A stretch of DNA of 24,316 bases, taken from assembly GCA_934615645.1 (NCBI GenBank), contig CAKTTR010000028.1:1-24316 (forward strand). Direction: 5' to 3'. Below the pieces are notes generated by a model. That model saw nothing but the letters and a program-made list of their open reading frames with translations. It had not been told where the DNA came from and did no database searches. This stretch comes from an uncultured Oscillospiraceae bacterium. GTDB taxonomy: Bacteria > Bacillota > Clostridia > Oscillospirales > Oscillospiraceae. How positions within the stretch are numbered: the stretch's first letter is position 1; the number at the start of each line of letters is the position of its first letter. Of this stretch, positions 7,781 through 15,359 are shown piece after piece. A program made the translations under genes and the position numbers.

Positions 7781-9868
7781 CTAGGCAGTTTCTGTATCGG
7801 AATCAGGCGCGGCTAGGGGGAAGGCCAGAGTGACCTTGAAGAGGTCACCATCCACCCCAAGGGTGAAGGTCCCATGCTGCAGCTGGGTCAGGCTCTGGGC
7901 GATGGCAAGGCCCAGGCCGCTGCCCTCGCTGCTCCGGGACGCATCCGCCCGAACAAAGCGCTCCGTCAGCTGGGACGGGTCGACGGTCAGCATCTCCCGG
8001 GAGACGTTTTTCAGGCACAGGGCGGCTTTCGATTCTCCTGCCGTCACGGTCAGGTAGACGCGGGTGCCGGGCATGGCGTATTTGCAGCAGTTGCTCAGCA
8101 GATTATCCAGGACCCGCCAGAGCAGGCGGCCGTCGGCCAGGATGCTGCATTGTTCCGGCAGCGCAGTGCACAGCTTCAGATCGCCTTGGGCCAGCCGCTG
8201 GTCGTATTCGCCGGTGGCCTGCCGCAGCAGCTCGACAAGATTTGTCGGCGCCAGGTGGACGGGGATGACGCCGGAGGAGGCTTTCGAGGCTTCGATCAAG
8301 TCCTCCGTCAGCTTTTTCAGCCGGGCGGATTGGCGCTGCAGAACGTCCAGATATTCCCGCGCCTCCTGGGGGGCGAGCGTCTCCAGCTGACTCATGAGAT
8401 CGACGTAATTGCAGATGGAGGTCAGCGGCGTTTTCAGGTCGTGGGAGACATTGGTGATGAGCTCCGTTTTCAGCCGCTCCGAGCGCATCCGCGCTTCCAC
8501 AGCGGCGTTCATGCCGTCGCCGATGCGGTTCAGATCCTCGGCGTGGCGGCGCAGCTCCGGCAGCATGCCGGTGGGGTCCATCCGGGCGTGCAGATCGCCG
8601 GCGGCCAGCGACTGCCCCTGCTTGTGCAGCTTCCGCAGCTGCAGCGCGATGAGGAAGACAAAGGCCACCAGGGCAAGCCGCTCCAGTGCCCAGAACACAA
8701 AGGATGTACTGCCGCCGAGGACGAAGAAGCAGAATTCAATGAACAAAACCACAAGGCAGCCGAGGGCCGTCTTCCAGATGAGCGGCAGGAGCTGCGCCAG
8801 ATGCCGGATACCGCGCCAGACCAGGCGCAGCAGGCGGTAGCAGATTGTATTGCGCCACCATTTGCCTGCCTTGCACCGGACGACGACGGTCAGCAGCAGA
8901 TAGAGGGCCGCGAAGAAAGCGACGATCGCAATACCGACGATGGCGAGAATGCTGACAACGCTGTTGATGCCATACCAGGTGGGATAGTAGAGCAGCTCGA
9001 CCAGGCCGACCGCAAGGAAGAAGGCAGCCACAAGGACAAGATCCAGCGGGATCCTGTGCCACGGGGCCAGATAGATCTCCGGGACGCCTGCCTTATGCCC
9101 GGTGCTGTAAAGCAGGAAGCCAAGGCAAAACAGGGCGATCAGCAGCCCCAGTGCAGCAAAAACAAAGAGCCAGTAACGTAGGGGCAGTAGCATCCGCAGC
9201 AGCTTCAGGGATAGGGCCGTGTTATCTTGGGCGTGCAGGTCGGCAGCGATGCCGCCGGTCAGGTGCAGCGTGGCCTTAGTGGCTTGATAGATGGTGATGG
9301 TCGTTGTATCGCCGTCGTATTCCCAGTGGCCGCTGTAATGACTGGTGGCGTCATAGAGATCGCCGTTATTCCAGTAGATATAGCGTAGGCTGCCATTGTC
9401 ATAGTAACCATAGCTGCCGTCGGACTGCTGCGCATCGACAGTGGGATCAAACAGCCGCTGGTGATAGGTTACGGTATGATCTGCTTCGACTTCAAATTGC
9501 AGATCGGCTTCGATGGTCTGCAGGGCGTCGTGGTATTGGTAGTTTTCCAGCTTGACATTGCCGTCGGTGTCCGTCAGGGTGAAGAAGAAATTGGAGTTTT
9601 CCTTGGCCAGGCGCTTTTTATAGTAATCAATTTCTGCGGTTTCGTCTTGCAGGACGGCGGTATAGTAGCTGTGGGCGTCATTTTTCCCTGTCTCCAGCGC
9701 ATCGGAGAGCGCGTTTTCTTGAGCAATTTCGCCGGTCGCATCATCGTAGCCTTGGAAACCGCTTAGAAACAGAATCCCGATGCAGCTTGCGAGCAGCAGC
9801 AGGCAGGAGAGCAGCAAGGTCGCCGTTGCACTGCATTTGGCCCAGGTTTTTTCACGCAGTTGTTTCAT
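7781..9868 (-). CDS. Sensor histidine kinase with large multi-pass membrane region
   Basis: A 695-residue two-component sensor. One membrane segment at about 15-37 is followed by an extracytoplasmic domain of about 190 residues (40-228) rich in Tyr, Asp and Asn. Further hydrophobic segments lie at about 230-255, 275-295, 303-330 and 367-410, then a HAMP-like linker (411-460). The catalytic core has the phosphoacceptor His476 in NVSHDLKTPLTSI, the N box around N593 (LLSNCCKYA), and the G box GSGLGL at 649-654. The ATG at 9868 has AAAGGAG about 10 nt upstream; the 12 residues before it are not needed. It follows the response regulator by 55 bp and forms a regulator-sensor pair with it. The signal is unknown. 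Confidence 0.93.
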   Translation of the reverse strand: MKQLREKTWAKCSATATLLLSCLLLLASCIGILFLSGFQGYDDATGEIAQENALSDALETGKNDAHSYYTAVLQDETAEIDYYKKRLAKENSNFFFTLTDTDGNVKLENYQYHDALQTIEADLQFEVEADHTVTYHQRLFDPTVDAQQSDGSYGYYDNGSLRYIYWNNGDLYDATSHYSGHWEYDGDTTTITIYQATKATLHLTGGIAADLHAQDNTALSLKLLRMLLPLRYWLFVFAALGLLIALFCLGFLLYSTGHKAGVPEIYLAPWHRIPLDLVLVAAFFLAVGLVELLYYPTWYGINSVVSILAIVGIAIVAFFAALYLLLTVVVRCKAGKWWRNTICYRLLRLVWRGIRHLAQLLPLIWKTALGCLVVLFIEFCFFVLGGSTSFVFWALERLALVAFVFLIALQLRKLHKQGQSLAAGDLHARMDPTGMLPELRRHAEDLNRIGDGMNAAVEARMRSERLKTELITNVSHDLKTPLTSICNYVDLMSQLETLAPQEAREYLDVLQRQSARLKKLTEDLIEASKASSGVIPVHLAPTNLVELLRQATGEYDQRLAQGDLKLCTALPEQCSILADGRLLWRVLDNLLSNCCKYAMPGTRVYLTVTAGESKAALCLKNVSREMLTVDPSQLTERFVRADASRSSEGSGLGLAIAQSLTQLQHGTFTLGVDGDLFKVTLAFPLAAPDSDTETA

Positions 9869-9923
9869 GGCTGCAGCTCCTTTCCGGCCGTTTGGCCAAG
9901 ACATGCGCTGGTTAAATATGCGG

Positions 9924-10616
9924 TCATTTTTGTACCTCCATTTTGTAGCCTTGCCCCCAGATCACCTTGAGATACCGGGGCTCAGAGGGGTTGATCTCGA
10001 TCTTTTCCCGCAGGTGCCGGATGTGGACGGCGACAGCGCCGTCCGAGCCCAGAGGCTCTTCTTTCCAGACGGCCCGGTAAATTTCAGCAGAGGAAAACAC
10101 CTTGCCCGGTGCGCGCATCAAAAACAGCAGGATGCTGTATTCAATGGGCGTCAGCAGGACCGGCTCCCCGTCCACGGTGAGCTCCCGGGATTCGTTGTCC
10201 AGGCAGATGCCGCCGTTGATCAGCTTGCCGGGCTGAGAGGTCATGCCGCCCAGGGCGGTATAGCGCCGCAGGTGGGAGCGGACCCGGGCCTGGACCTCCA
10301 GCGGGCTGAAGGGCTTTGTGATATAGTCGTCTGCGCCGACGTTCAGGCCCAGGACCTTGTCGGCGTCCTCGCTCTTGGCAGTGAGCATAATGACGGGAAC
10401 GTTGCTGCGCTGCCGCAGCTGAGCGGTGGCGGAGACGCCGTCAAGCTGCGGCATCATCAGGTCCATCAGGACCAGGTGGATGGTCTCCCGGGCCAGAAGC
10501 GCCAGCGCCTCCGCGCCGTCGGCCGCTTCAAAGATGCCGTAGCCCTCCGGTGCCAGATACAGCCGCAGCGCGGCGCGGATATCGGCGTCGTCATCACAGA
10601 TCAGGATATTATACAT
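9924..10616 (-). CDS. OmpR/PhoB-family response regulator
   Basis: A 230-residue transcription factor and partner of the adjacent kinase. The receiver domain (1-115) shows the acidic triad DDD at 8-10, phosphoacceptor Asp52 in LVLMDLMMP, and Lys101 in the KPF motif. The C-terminal winged helix (about 130-230) has LLTPIEYSILLFLM and VHIRHLREKIE, typical of OmpR-type DNA-binding domains. ATG 10616 has CCGGAGG with an 8-nt spacer; the GTG three codons earlier lies inside that spacer. The upstream region carries a TTAAG direct repeat with 10-bp period that could be its own operator. Confidence 0.95.
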   Translation of the reverse strand: MYNILICDDDADIRAALRLYLAPEGYGIFEAADGAEALALLARETIHLVLMDLMMPQLDGVSATAQLRQRSNVPVIMLTAKSEDADKVLGLNVGADDYITKPFSPLEVQARVRSHLRRYTALGGMTSQPGKLINGGICLDNESRELTVDGEPVLLTPIEYSILLFLMRAPGKVFSSAEIYRAVWKEEPLGSDGAVAVHIRHLREKIEINPSEPRYLKVIWGQGYKMEVQK

Positions 10617-10639
10617 GGTGCACACCTCCGGAAAATGAG

Positions 10640-10677
10640 AACCGTTTCTCTGCTGTTAGTGTAACAGAAAAACGGTT
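10640..10677. promoter_or_regulatory. Nested palindrome over the likely -10 of the two-component operon
   Basis: AACCGTTT (10640-10647) pairs with AAACGGTT (10670-10677) and encloses CTGTTA-GTG-TAACAG (10653-10667). On the minus strand the inner palindrome contains TGTTACACT, an extended -10 element. It could be a regulator site or an RNA hairpin at the transcript start. Confidence 0.45.
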
Positions 10678-10699
10678 TAAGAGAAAAGTAGCGAAGTAT

Positions 10700-10714
10700 T
10701 TAAGATTTCTTAAG
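10700..10714. promoter_or_regulatory. TTAAG direct repeat, candidate response-regulator operator
   Basis: TTAAG occurs at 10700-10704 and 10710-10714, a 10-bp period, with TTAAA at 10730-10734 two periods further on. Direct repeats of about one helical turn upstream of the -35 are the usual target of OmpR/PhoB-type regulators. The site overlaps the last codons of the DUF523 gene. Confidence 0.4.
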
Positions 10715-11168
10715 TATCATGGAATTGCGTTAAAAGCCAGCTGATCTGCGTCTCATCGCAGACCAGCAAGCCATTTTCCCACAGCAGCTGGGCGGCCACG
10801 CCCCAGCCGGGGACGAGACGCCGGGTGAAGCTGCCGTCATAGATCAGCCCGCTGCCGCAGGCCGGGCTTTTTGCCTTCAAAATGGCGGCGCGGCAGGAAA
10901 ACTGCCGAGCCAGCTGCAGGACCTGCTGGGCGCCCCGGGCATAGGCGTCCGTGACGTCCAGGCCGCTTGCCGTTACGACGCGGCTGCCGCGGCGCTCTGC
11001 CGGGGGGCGCGGCGTCGCAAGGCCGCCCAGCTGCTCCGGGCAGATGGGGATCAAATCAAACCGCGATTGCAAAAGCGCAAGCTCCGCCAGGGGCGGCTTG
11101 CACTGCCCGTCATACCGGCACTGCGCGCCCAGCAGGCAAAGGCTGACCAAAACCCGTGGCTTGTCCAT
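10710..11168 (-). CDS. DUF523 protein, probable TudS-type iron-sulfur desulfidase
   Basis: A 152-residue protein of the DUF523 family. Characterised members (TudS) use a [4Fe-4S] cluster to remove sulfur from thiouracil. The three cluster cysteines expected for the family are visible: C11 and C17 in SLCLLGAQCRYDG, and C104 in KSPACGSG. The conserved PICPEQLGGL segment (41-50) carries an acidic residue. The N-terminus MDKPRVLVSLC is typical. ATG 11168 has AAGGAGG six to seven nt upstream. It has its own promoter, divergent from rarA, and its 3' end runs into the control region of the two-component operon. Confidence 0.9.
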   Translation of the reverse strand: MDKPRVLVSLCLLGAQCRYDGQCKPPLAELALLQSRFDLIPICPEQLGGLATPRPPAERRGSRVVTASGLDVTDAYARGAQQVLQLARQFSCRAAILKAKSPACGSGLIYDGSFTRRLVPGWGVAAQLLWENGLLVCDETQISWLLTQFHDT

Positions 11169-11197
11169 ATCGCGCCCTCCTTTTTACCGTTTTTTTC

Positions 11198-11226
11198 ATT
11201 ATACGCCAGATACGGCGAAAAAACAA
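11198..11226 (-). promoter_or_regulatory. Sigma-A promoter of the DUF523 gene
   Basis: Minus strand TTGTTT (11221-11226), 17-bp spacer, TATAAT (11198-11203), about 30 bp before the start codon. Confidence 0.75.
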
Positions 11227-11234
11227 TTCCCCCG

Positions 11235-11263
11235 TTCCATTTATCGGCCGCGTGTGGTATAAT
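11235..11263 (+). promoter_or_regulatory. Extended -10 promoter of rarA
   Basis: TATAAT at 11258-11263 preceded by TGG gives a TGn-extended -10; the -35 (TTCCAT, 11235-11240) is weak. It lies back to back with the DUF523 promoter. Confidence 0.7.
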
Positions 11264-11316
11264 ACGCCCATAGATACGGGGCAAAGTGCAAAAATTACCC
11301 CGAGGAGGTGGCGCGG

Positions 11317-12585
11317 ATGTATCAGCCCTTGGCCGACGAGCTGCGGCCGAAAACACTCGACGAGGTATACGGGCAGGAGGAGATCCTGGGGCCGGGCAAG
11401 CTGCTGCGGCGGCTGATTGAATCCGGCCATGTGCCGAATCTGATCTTCTACGGCCCCTCCGGGACGGGGAAGACGACGGTGGCCAATATCATCGCCGAGC
11501 GCACGAAGCGCAAGCTCTATAAGCTCAACGCGACAACGGCATCCACAGCGGATATCAAGGAGATTGTCGCCCAATTGGATACGTTTCTGGCGCCGGACGG
11601 GGTGCTGCTGTATCTGGACGAGATCCAGTCCTTTAACAAAAAGCAGCAGCAGACGCTCTTGGAGCATATCGAAAGCGGGAAGATCACCCTCATCGCCTCG
11701 ACGACGGAAAACCCGTATTTTTACGTTTTCAATGCGATCCTGAGCCGGTCGACGGTCTTTGAATTTAAGCCCATCGGGCCGGAGGCGGCGCAGCAGGCGG
11801 TCCGGCGGGCCATCGACTATATGGCGGAAAAGAGCGGCCTTACTGTCACGTGTGCGCCGGAGGCGGTGGAGCATATCGCCTTGGCCTGCGGCGGCGACCT
11901 GCGCAAGGCGCTCAACGCGGTAGAGGTTCTGTTCGCGGCGGCGGACCCTGCCGCAGATACCTTGGCGGTGACGCTGCAGGATGCCGCTGCGGTGACCCAG
12001 CGCTCCGCCATGCGCTACGACCGGGACGGCGACAGCCATTATGATATCCTCTCCGCATTTCAAAAGTCGATCCGTGGCTCGGACCCGGACGCGGCAGTGC
12101 ATTATCTGGCGCGGCTTTTGGAGGGAGGCGACCTGCTCTCGCCCATCCGGCGGATGCTGGTGACGGCCAGCGAGGACATCGGTCTTGCCTATCCCCAGGC
12201 CATCGCCATCGTCAAGGCGTGCTGCGACGCGGCCCTGCAGCTGGGGCTGCCAGAGGCCCGGATCCCGCTGAGCGAGGCGGTGATCTTCCTGGCGACCGCG
12301 CCGAAGTCCAATTCGGCCATCTGCGCCATTGATGCCGCCCTGGGGGACCTGCGCCACGGCAAGGGCGGCGAGATCCCTGCACATTTGCAGGACAGCCACT
12401 ACACCGGCGCCAAGAAAATGGGGCGGGGACTGACATACCAGTACCCCCATCAGCACCCAAATCACTATGTGGCGCAGCAGTATCTGCCCGACGCCCTTCA
12501 GGGCAGGCAGTATTATCACTACGGGCCGAACAAAGTAGAGCAGGCCTGCAAACGATACTGGGACGAGGTCAAGAAGGAGAAGTGA
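11317..12585 (+). CDS. rarA: Replication-associated recombination protein A (AAA+ ATPase, RarA/MgsA)
   Basis: A 422-residue clamp-loader-like ATPase that acts at stalled replication forks. The N-terminus ADELRPKTLDEVYGQEEILGPG is the RarA signature. Walker A is GPSGTGKT (46-53), Walker B LLYLDE (97-102), sensor 1 ASTTENP (127-133), and the arginine-finger segment is ILSRS (141-145). The C-terminal half contains the tetramerisation region with YDRDGDSHYDILSAFQKSIRGSDPDAA and ends in YLPDALQGRQYYHYG. ATG 11317 has GAGGAGGT with 8-nt spacing; a GTG at 11308 lies inside that site. One base separates it from the DUF951 gene. Confidence 0.96.
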   Translation: MYQPLADELRPKTLDEVYGQEEILGPGKLLRRLIESGHVPNLIFYGPSGTGKTTVANIIAERTKRKLYKLNATTASTADIKEIVAQLDTFLAPDGVLLYLDEIQSFNKKQQQTLLEHIESGKITLIASTTENPYFYVFNAILSRSTVFEFKPIGPEAAQQAVRRAIDYMAEKSGLTVTCAPEAVEHIALACGGDLRKALNAVEVLFAAADPAADTLAVTLQDAAAVTQRSAMRYDRDGDSHYDILSAFQKSIRGSDPDAAVHYLARLLEGGDLLSPIRRMLVTASEDIGLAYPQAIAIVKACCDAALQLGLPEARIPLSEAVIFLATAPKSNSAICAIDAALGDLRHGKGGEIPAHLQDSHYTGAKKMGRGLTYQYPHQHPNHYVAQQYLPDALQGRQYYHYGPNKVEQACKRYWDEVKKEK

Positions 12586-12586
12586 G

Positions 12587-12808
12587 ATGGATATTCGCGT
12601 CAACGATGTTCTGCTGATGAAAAAGGCGCATCCATGCGGCGAAAAACGCTGGAAGGTGCTGCGCACGGGGATGGATTTCCGCCTGCGCTGTCTGGGCTGC
12701 GGGCACGAGGTCATGCTGCCCCGGAGCAAGGCGGAGAAAAATATCCGCCAGGTGGAGCGGGAGAATCCTTCGACGCCGCTTGCGGCAGAACGCCCAAAGG
12801 AGCGGTAA
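12587..12808 (+). CDS. DUF951 family protein
   Basis: A 73-residue small protein. It matches the DUF951 pattern by its start (MDIRVNDVLLMKKAHPCGEK) and the core RLRCLGCGHEVMLPRSK. C17 and the CxxC pair (35 and 38) suggest a possible metal knuckle. Its biochemical role is unknown; the family is widespread in Firmicutes, often beside DNA-maintenance genes. The ATG overlaps the rarA stop region (TGAGATG), so it is translationally coupled to rarA. The last 15 residues are charged and variable. Confidence 0.88.
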   Translation: MDIRVNDVLLMKKAHPCGEKRWKVLRTGMDFRLRCLGCGHEVMLPRSKAEKNIRQVERENPSTPLAAERPKER

Positions 12809-12885
12809 TATTTTGGCGGGTTTGTCCTGCTGGGATAGGACAACGAAACAATCTCTGCTTTTTTAAAAAAATTGGATGGAATCTG

Positions 12886-12929
12886 TTCGACAGATTTTGT
12901 CCTTTTTTTTACGCCTTTTTTTATATACT
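12886..12929 (+). promoter_or_regulatory. spoIIG-type promoter with Spo0A box
   Basis: TTCGACA at 12886-12892 is an exact reverse-complement Spo0A box (TGTCGAA). Five bases further on is TTGTCC (12897-12902) as -35, then a 21-bp T-rich spacer and TATACT (12924-12929) as -10. The spacer is too long for ordinary sigma-A activity. That resembles the known spoIIG promoter of Bacillus, which needs phosphorylated Spo0A. The GGAGG ribosome site follows at 12947. Confidence 0.7.
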
Positions 12930-12958
12930 GATGGCAACCGAGAGCGGGAGGGGTGCCA

Positions 12959-13792
12959 TTGCGCGTCTATGTAGACCTGGCGTTTGCCGTCAACGCAGTG
13001 ATCGACTATTTGCTGCTGGTGTGCAGCGCCAGGCTGTCCGGCGCGGCTATCCGGCGGGGCAGGCTGCTTTTGGCAGCGGCGCTGGGGGGCGGCTTTGCCG
13101 CCGGGTCGTTTTTCTGGGCCTTTCTGCAGTATTGGCCGGTGGGACTTGCTGTGGCGGCCGGGATGATCCTGGTGGCCTTCGGTGCGCGGCGGAGCAGCCT
13201 GCGGCAGGGGGTGCTGTTTGCGCTGGTGAGCCTGGCCCTGGCGGGGCTGGTGCTGCTGGTGGCTGCGGTATTTGACTGGGGGCTGGTGCTGCTGCATGGC
13301 GCGGTCTATTACCCGGTTTGCTGGCAGGCGCTGCTGCTGGTGGCGGCCCTGGGGTATCTGCTCACGAGCCTGGTGCTGCGGCGCTGCGCGGTGCATGGCG
13401 GCGGCGAGATCGAACAGGCCCGGATCGAAACGGGCACGGCGCATCTGACGCTCCCCGTCCTGCGGGACACCGGCAACACCCTGCGCGACCCGATGACGAA
13501 CGCGCCGGTGTTGATCGTCGAGTGGCAGGCGGCGGCGCCGCTGCTGCCAGCTCGGGCCGCCCGACCGGATGACCCGGTGGCTGCCTTTACCGCCCTGACG
13601 CAGCAGGCGCCACAGCTGCACTGGCGGCTGCTGCCCTACCGCGCCGTGGGCGTCAAGGGGGTGCTGCTGGCCTTCCAGGCAAAGCAGGTCACGCTGGCGA
13701 GGCGGGTGATCCCCCGGATGACAGTCGCGCTCTCGCCCACGCCGGTCTCAGATGGCGGCGGGTATTCCGGACTTTTAGGAGGCGTTGTATGA
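12959..13792 (+). CDS. spoIIGA: Sigma-E processing aspartic peptidase SpoIIGA
   Basis: Membrane-embedded peptidase that, on a signal from the forespore, removes the pro-sequence of sigma-E in the mother cell. Five hydrophobic segments fill residues 1-140, beginning RVYVDLAFAVNAVIDYLLL. The aspartic-protease half carries DTGNTLRDPMTNAPVLIVE with catalytic Asp170. It ends GGGYSGLLGG, where family members also end. TTG 12959 gives MRVYVD, matching the usual M-basic-hydrophobic-YxD start, and sits 7 nt after GGAGG (12947-12951). A GTG at 12953 is possible but lies too close to the site. The stop overlaps the sigE start (ATGA). Confidence 0.93.
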   Translation: MRVYVDLAFAVNAVIDYLLLVCSARLSGAAIRRGRLLLAAALGGGFAAGSFFWAFLQYWPVGLAVAAGMILVAFGARRSSLRQGVLFALVSLALAGLVLLVAAVFDWGLVLLHGAVYYPVCWQALLLVAALGYLLTSLVLRRCAVHGGGEIEQARIETGTAHLTLPVLRDTGNTLRDPMTNAPVLIVEWQAAAPLLPARAARPDDPVAAFTALTQQAPQLHWRLLPYRAVGVKGVLLAFQAKQVTLARRVIPRMTVALSPTPVSDGGGYSGLLGGVV

Positions 13793-14496
13793 ATCAGAAG
13801 CTACATATTATTTTTGTCCGCCTGGGGCTGCTGCAGCCGGCAAAGGTCATGTATGTCGGCGGCAGCGATGTCCTGCCGCCGCCGCTGCCGGGGCCGCAGG
13901 AGCAGCAGCTGCTCCTGCGCCTGGCCCAGGGCGATCACACGGCGCGCCAGTGTCTGATCGAGCACAATCTGCGCCTGGTCGTCTATATCGCGCGGCGCTT
14001 TGAAAACACCGGCGTCAACCTGGAGGACCTCGTCTCCATCGGGACCATCGGCCTCATCAAAGCCGTCGGGACGTTCCGAGCGGATAAAAAGATCAAGCTG
14101 GCGACCTACGCCTCCCGCTGCATCGAAAATGAGATCCTGATGTATATCCGCAAGCTGACGGCCCAGAAGTCGGAGATCTCCCTGGATGAGCCGATCAATA
14201 CCGACTGGGATGGCAATGAGCTGCTGCTGAGCGATATCCTCGGCACCGACGGCGATACCGTCATGCGCCCCATGGAGGAGAGCGTGGAACGCCAGCTGCT
14301 GCGGGAAGCGCTGCTGCGGCTGCCGCAGCGGGAGCGGGATATTCTGGTCCTGCGATATGGCCTAGGCGGCTGCCCGGAGAAGACACAGAAGGAGGTGGCC
14401 GATCTGCTGGGCATCTCCCAGTCGTATATTTCCCGGCTGGAAAAGCGGATCATGCTGCGTCTGCGCCGCGAGATCTCCCGGCAGTTCAGTGCATAG
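13789..14496 (+). CDS. sigE: RNA polymerase sporulation sigma factor sigma-E (pro-form)
   Basis: Sigma-70 family factor that directs early mother-cell transcription in sporulation. The 235-residue precursor has a short amphipathic pro-sequence, then VMYVGGSDVLPPPL (20-33), which marks the SpoIIGA cleavage region. Region 2 shows NLRLVVYIARRFENTG and ATYASRCIENEILMYIR, near-identical to known SigE. Region 4 has KEVADLLGISQSYISRLEKR as the -35-binding helix-turn-helix. The pro-sequence is several residues shorter than in Bacillus subtilis. The ATG overlaps the spoIIGA stop, so expression is coupled. The gene that follows is rex, not sigG as in many spore formers. Confidence 0.96.
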   Translation: MNQKLHIIFVRLGLLQPAKVMYVGGSDVLPPPLPGPQEQQLLLRLAQGDHTARQCLIEHNLRLVVYIARRFENTGVNLEDLVSIGTIGLIKAVGTFRADKKIKLATYASRCIENEILMYIRKLTAQKSEISLDEPINTDWDGNELLLSDILGTDGDTVMRPMEESVERQLLREALLRLPQRERDILVLRYGLGGCPEKTQKEVADLLGISQSYISRLEKRIMLRLRREISRQFSA

Positions 14497-14503
14497 CTAA
14501 AAG

Positions 14504-14535
14504 TTTTTTCGGCGCCAAAAAAGTTTTTTTATTTT
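14504..14535 (+). terminator. Possible terminator after sigE
   Basis: TTTTTT (14504-14509) pairs with AAAAAA (14517-14522) around CGGCGCC, followed by T7-A-T5. The stem is AT-only, so its strength is uncertain. Confidence 0.4.
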
Positions 14536-14550
14536 TCCGGGCGCGGCAGA

Positions 14551-14579
14551 TTGCAAATGCCGCTGCCTTGTGCTAAAAT
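14551..14579 (+). promoter_or_regulatory. Sigma-A promoter of rex, with a partial Rex-like site
   Basis: TTGCAA (14551-14556), 17-bp spacer and TAAAAT (14574-14579) with TGC in the extended -10 position. GCGGCA/TGCCGC (14543-14548 / 14558-14563) is an inverted repeat over the -35. TTGTGCTAAAATAAAACAG at 14568-14586 faintly resembles a Rex box (TTGT...ACA ends), which would allow autoregulation; the match is imperfect. Confidence 0.65.
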
Positions 14580-14613
14580 AAAACAGAACACACAAAACGA
14601 CCGCAGGAGGGGT

Positions 14614-15261
14614 GTGAAAGAATTGGCGCAAAAAGAAATTTCAAAATCGGTCATGTACCGGCTGCCGCGTTATCTCATGTATCTCAAGGCGATGCCGGAG
14701 GACTCCCCAGCCAATATTTCTGCGACGATGTTAGCCAATGCGCTGAATATGGGCGAGGTGCAGGTGCGAAAGGACCTGGCGCTGGTCTCCGACGGTGGGC
14801 GGCCCAAGGTTGGCTACAACCGCAAAGCGCTGATTGACGATATCGAGCAGTTTTTCGGCTATGATTATACCAACACGGCGGTGATCGTCGGCAGCGGCAA
14901 GCTGGGCAAGGCGCTGCTGGACTATGTCGGCTTTGCAGAATACGGCCTGAACGTTGCAGCTGCCTTTGATGTGGATGAGAGCATCGTCGGGACGTTGGAG
15001 AGCGGCAAGCCGATCCTGCATATCTCTCAGCTGGAGCAGTTTTGCCGGGATAACAAGGTCCTGATCGGCATCATCACCGTCCCCGCAGCCCATGCGCAGG
15101 AGGTCTGCAATCTGCTGGTGGCCAACGGGATCAAGGCCATCTGGAATTTTGCCCCGACGCATATTGACGCCCCGGCGGATATCCTCGTGCAGTATGAAAA
15201 TATGGCCACATCGCTGGCGGTGCTCTCAAAGCACCTGTCTGCGCAAATTAACGGGTATTAA
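14614..15261 (+). CDS. rex: Redox-sensing transcriptional repressor Rex
   Basis: NADH/NAD+-sensing repressor of fermentation and respiration genes. Of about 215 residues, the first 80 form a winged helix (SKSVMYRLPRYLMYLKAM, then GEVQVRKDLALVSDGGRPKVGYN). Residues 85-190 are a Rossmann fold with VIVGSGKLGKAL (GxGxxG at 93-98). The end, ENMATSLAVLSKHLSAQI, is the domain-swapped helix. Start is uncertain: GTG 14614 lies only 3 nt after AGGAGG (14605-14610), while TTG 14623 lies 12 nt after it. Its own promoter sits at 14551-14579, apart from sigE. A stable hairpin follows the stop. Confidence 0.94.
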   Translation: MKELAQKEISKSVMYRLPRYLMYLKAMPEDSPANISATMLANALNMGEVQVRKDLALVSDGGRPKVGYNRKALIDDIEQFFGYDYTNTAVIVGSGKLGKALLDYVGFAEYGLNVAAAFDVDESIVGTLESGKPILHISQLEQFCRDNKVLIGIITVPAAHAQEVCNLLVANGIKAIWNFAPTHIDAPADILVQYENMATSLAVLSKHLSAQINGY

Positions 15262-15270
15262 ATTGCAAAC

Positions 15271-15308
15271 AAGCCAGGGCCGCAGCATCTTTGCTGCGGC
15301 CCTGGCTT
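15271..15308 (+). terminator. Perfect 16-bp hairpin after rex
   Basis: Stem 15271-15286 / 15293-15308 with loop ATCTTT. It lacks an immediate T-run, so it may be a weak terminator, an mRNA-end protector, or the left edge of the repeat block that follows. Its GCAGCAT-n-GCTGC core recurs in the hairpins at 15728-15743 and 24266-24291. Confidence 0.6.
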
Positions 15309-15339
15309 GAGCTTGTCAAAAAGAATTTTTGACAAGCTC
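15309..15339. repeat. Perfect 14-bp palindrome with 3-nt loop
   Basis: GAGCTTGTCAAAAA (15309-15322), loop GAA, then its exact complement (15326-15339). It abuts the preceding hairpin without a gap. The TGTCAAAAA part is mirrored by TTTTTTGACA at 15702-15711 near the other edge of the block. Confidence 0.85.
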
Positions 15340-15359
15340 TCAAACGTGACTTCGCTGCA

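Noticed and set aside
7874..9181. Plus-strand open frame of 435 codons opposite the sensor kinase
   Set aside because: Shadow of the kinase, whose catalytic boxes are all present on the minus strand.
11110..12843. Minus-strand open frame of 577 codons opposite rarA
   Set aside because: Shadow of rarA and DUF951; composition is atypical and it crosses the divergent promoters.
14568..14586. Full Rex operator at the rex promoter
   Set aside because: Only the outer TTGT and ACA ends fit; the inner symmetry is poor, so it is noted as a weak possibility and not called as an operator.
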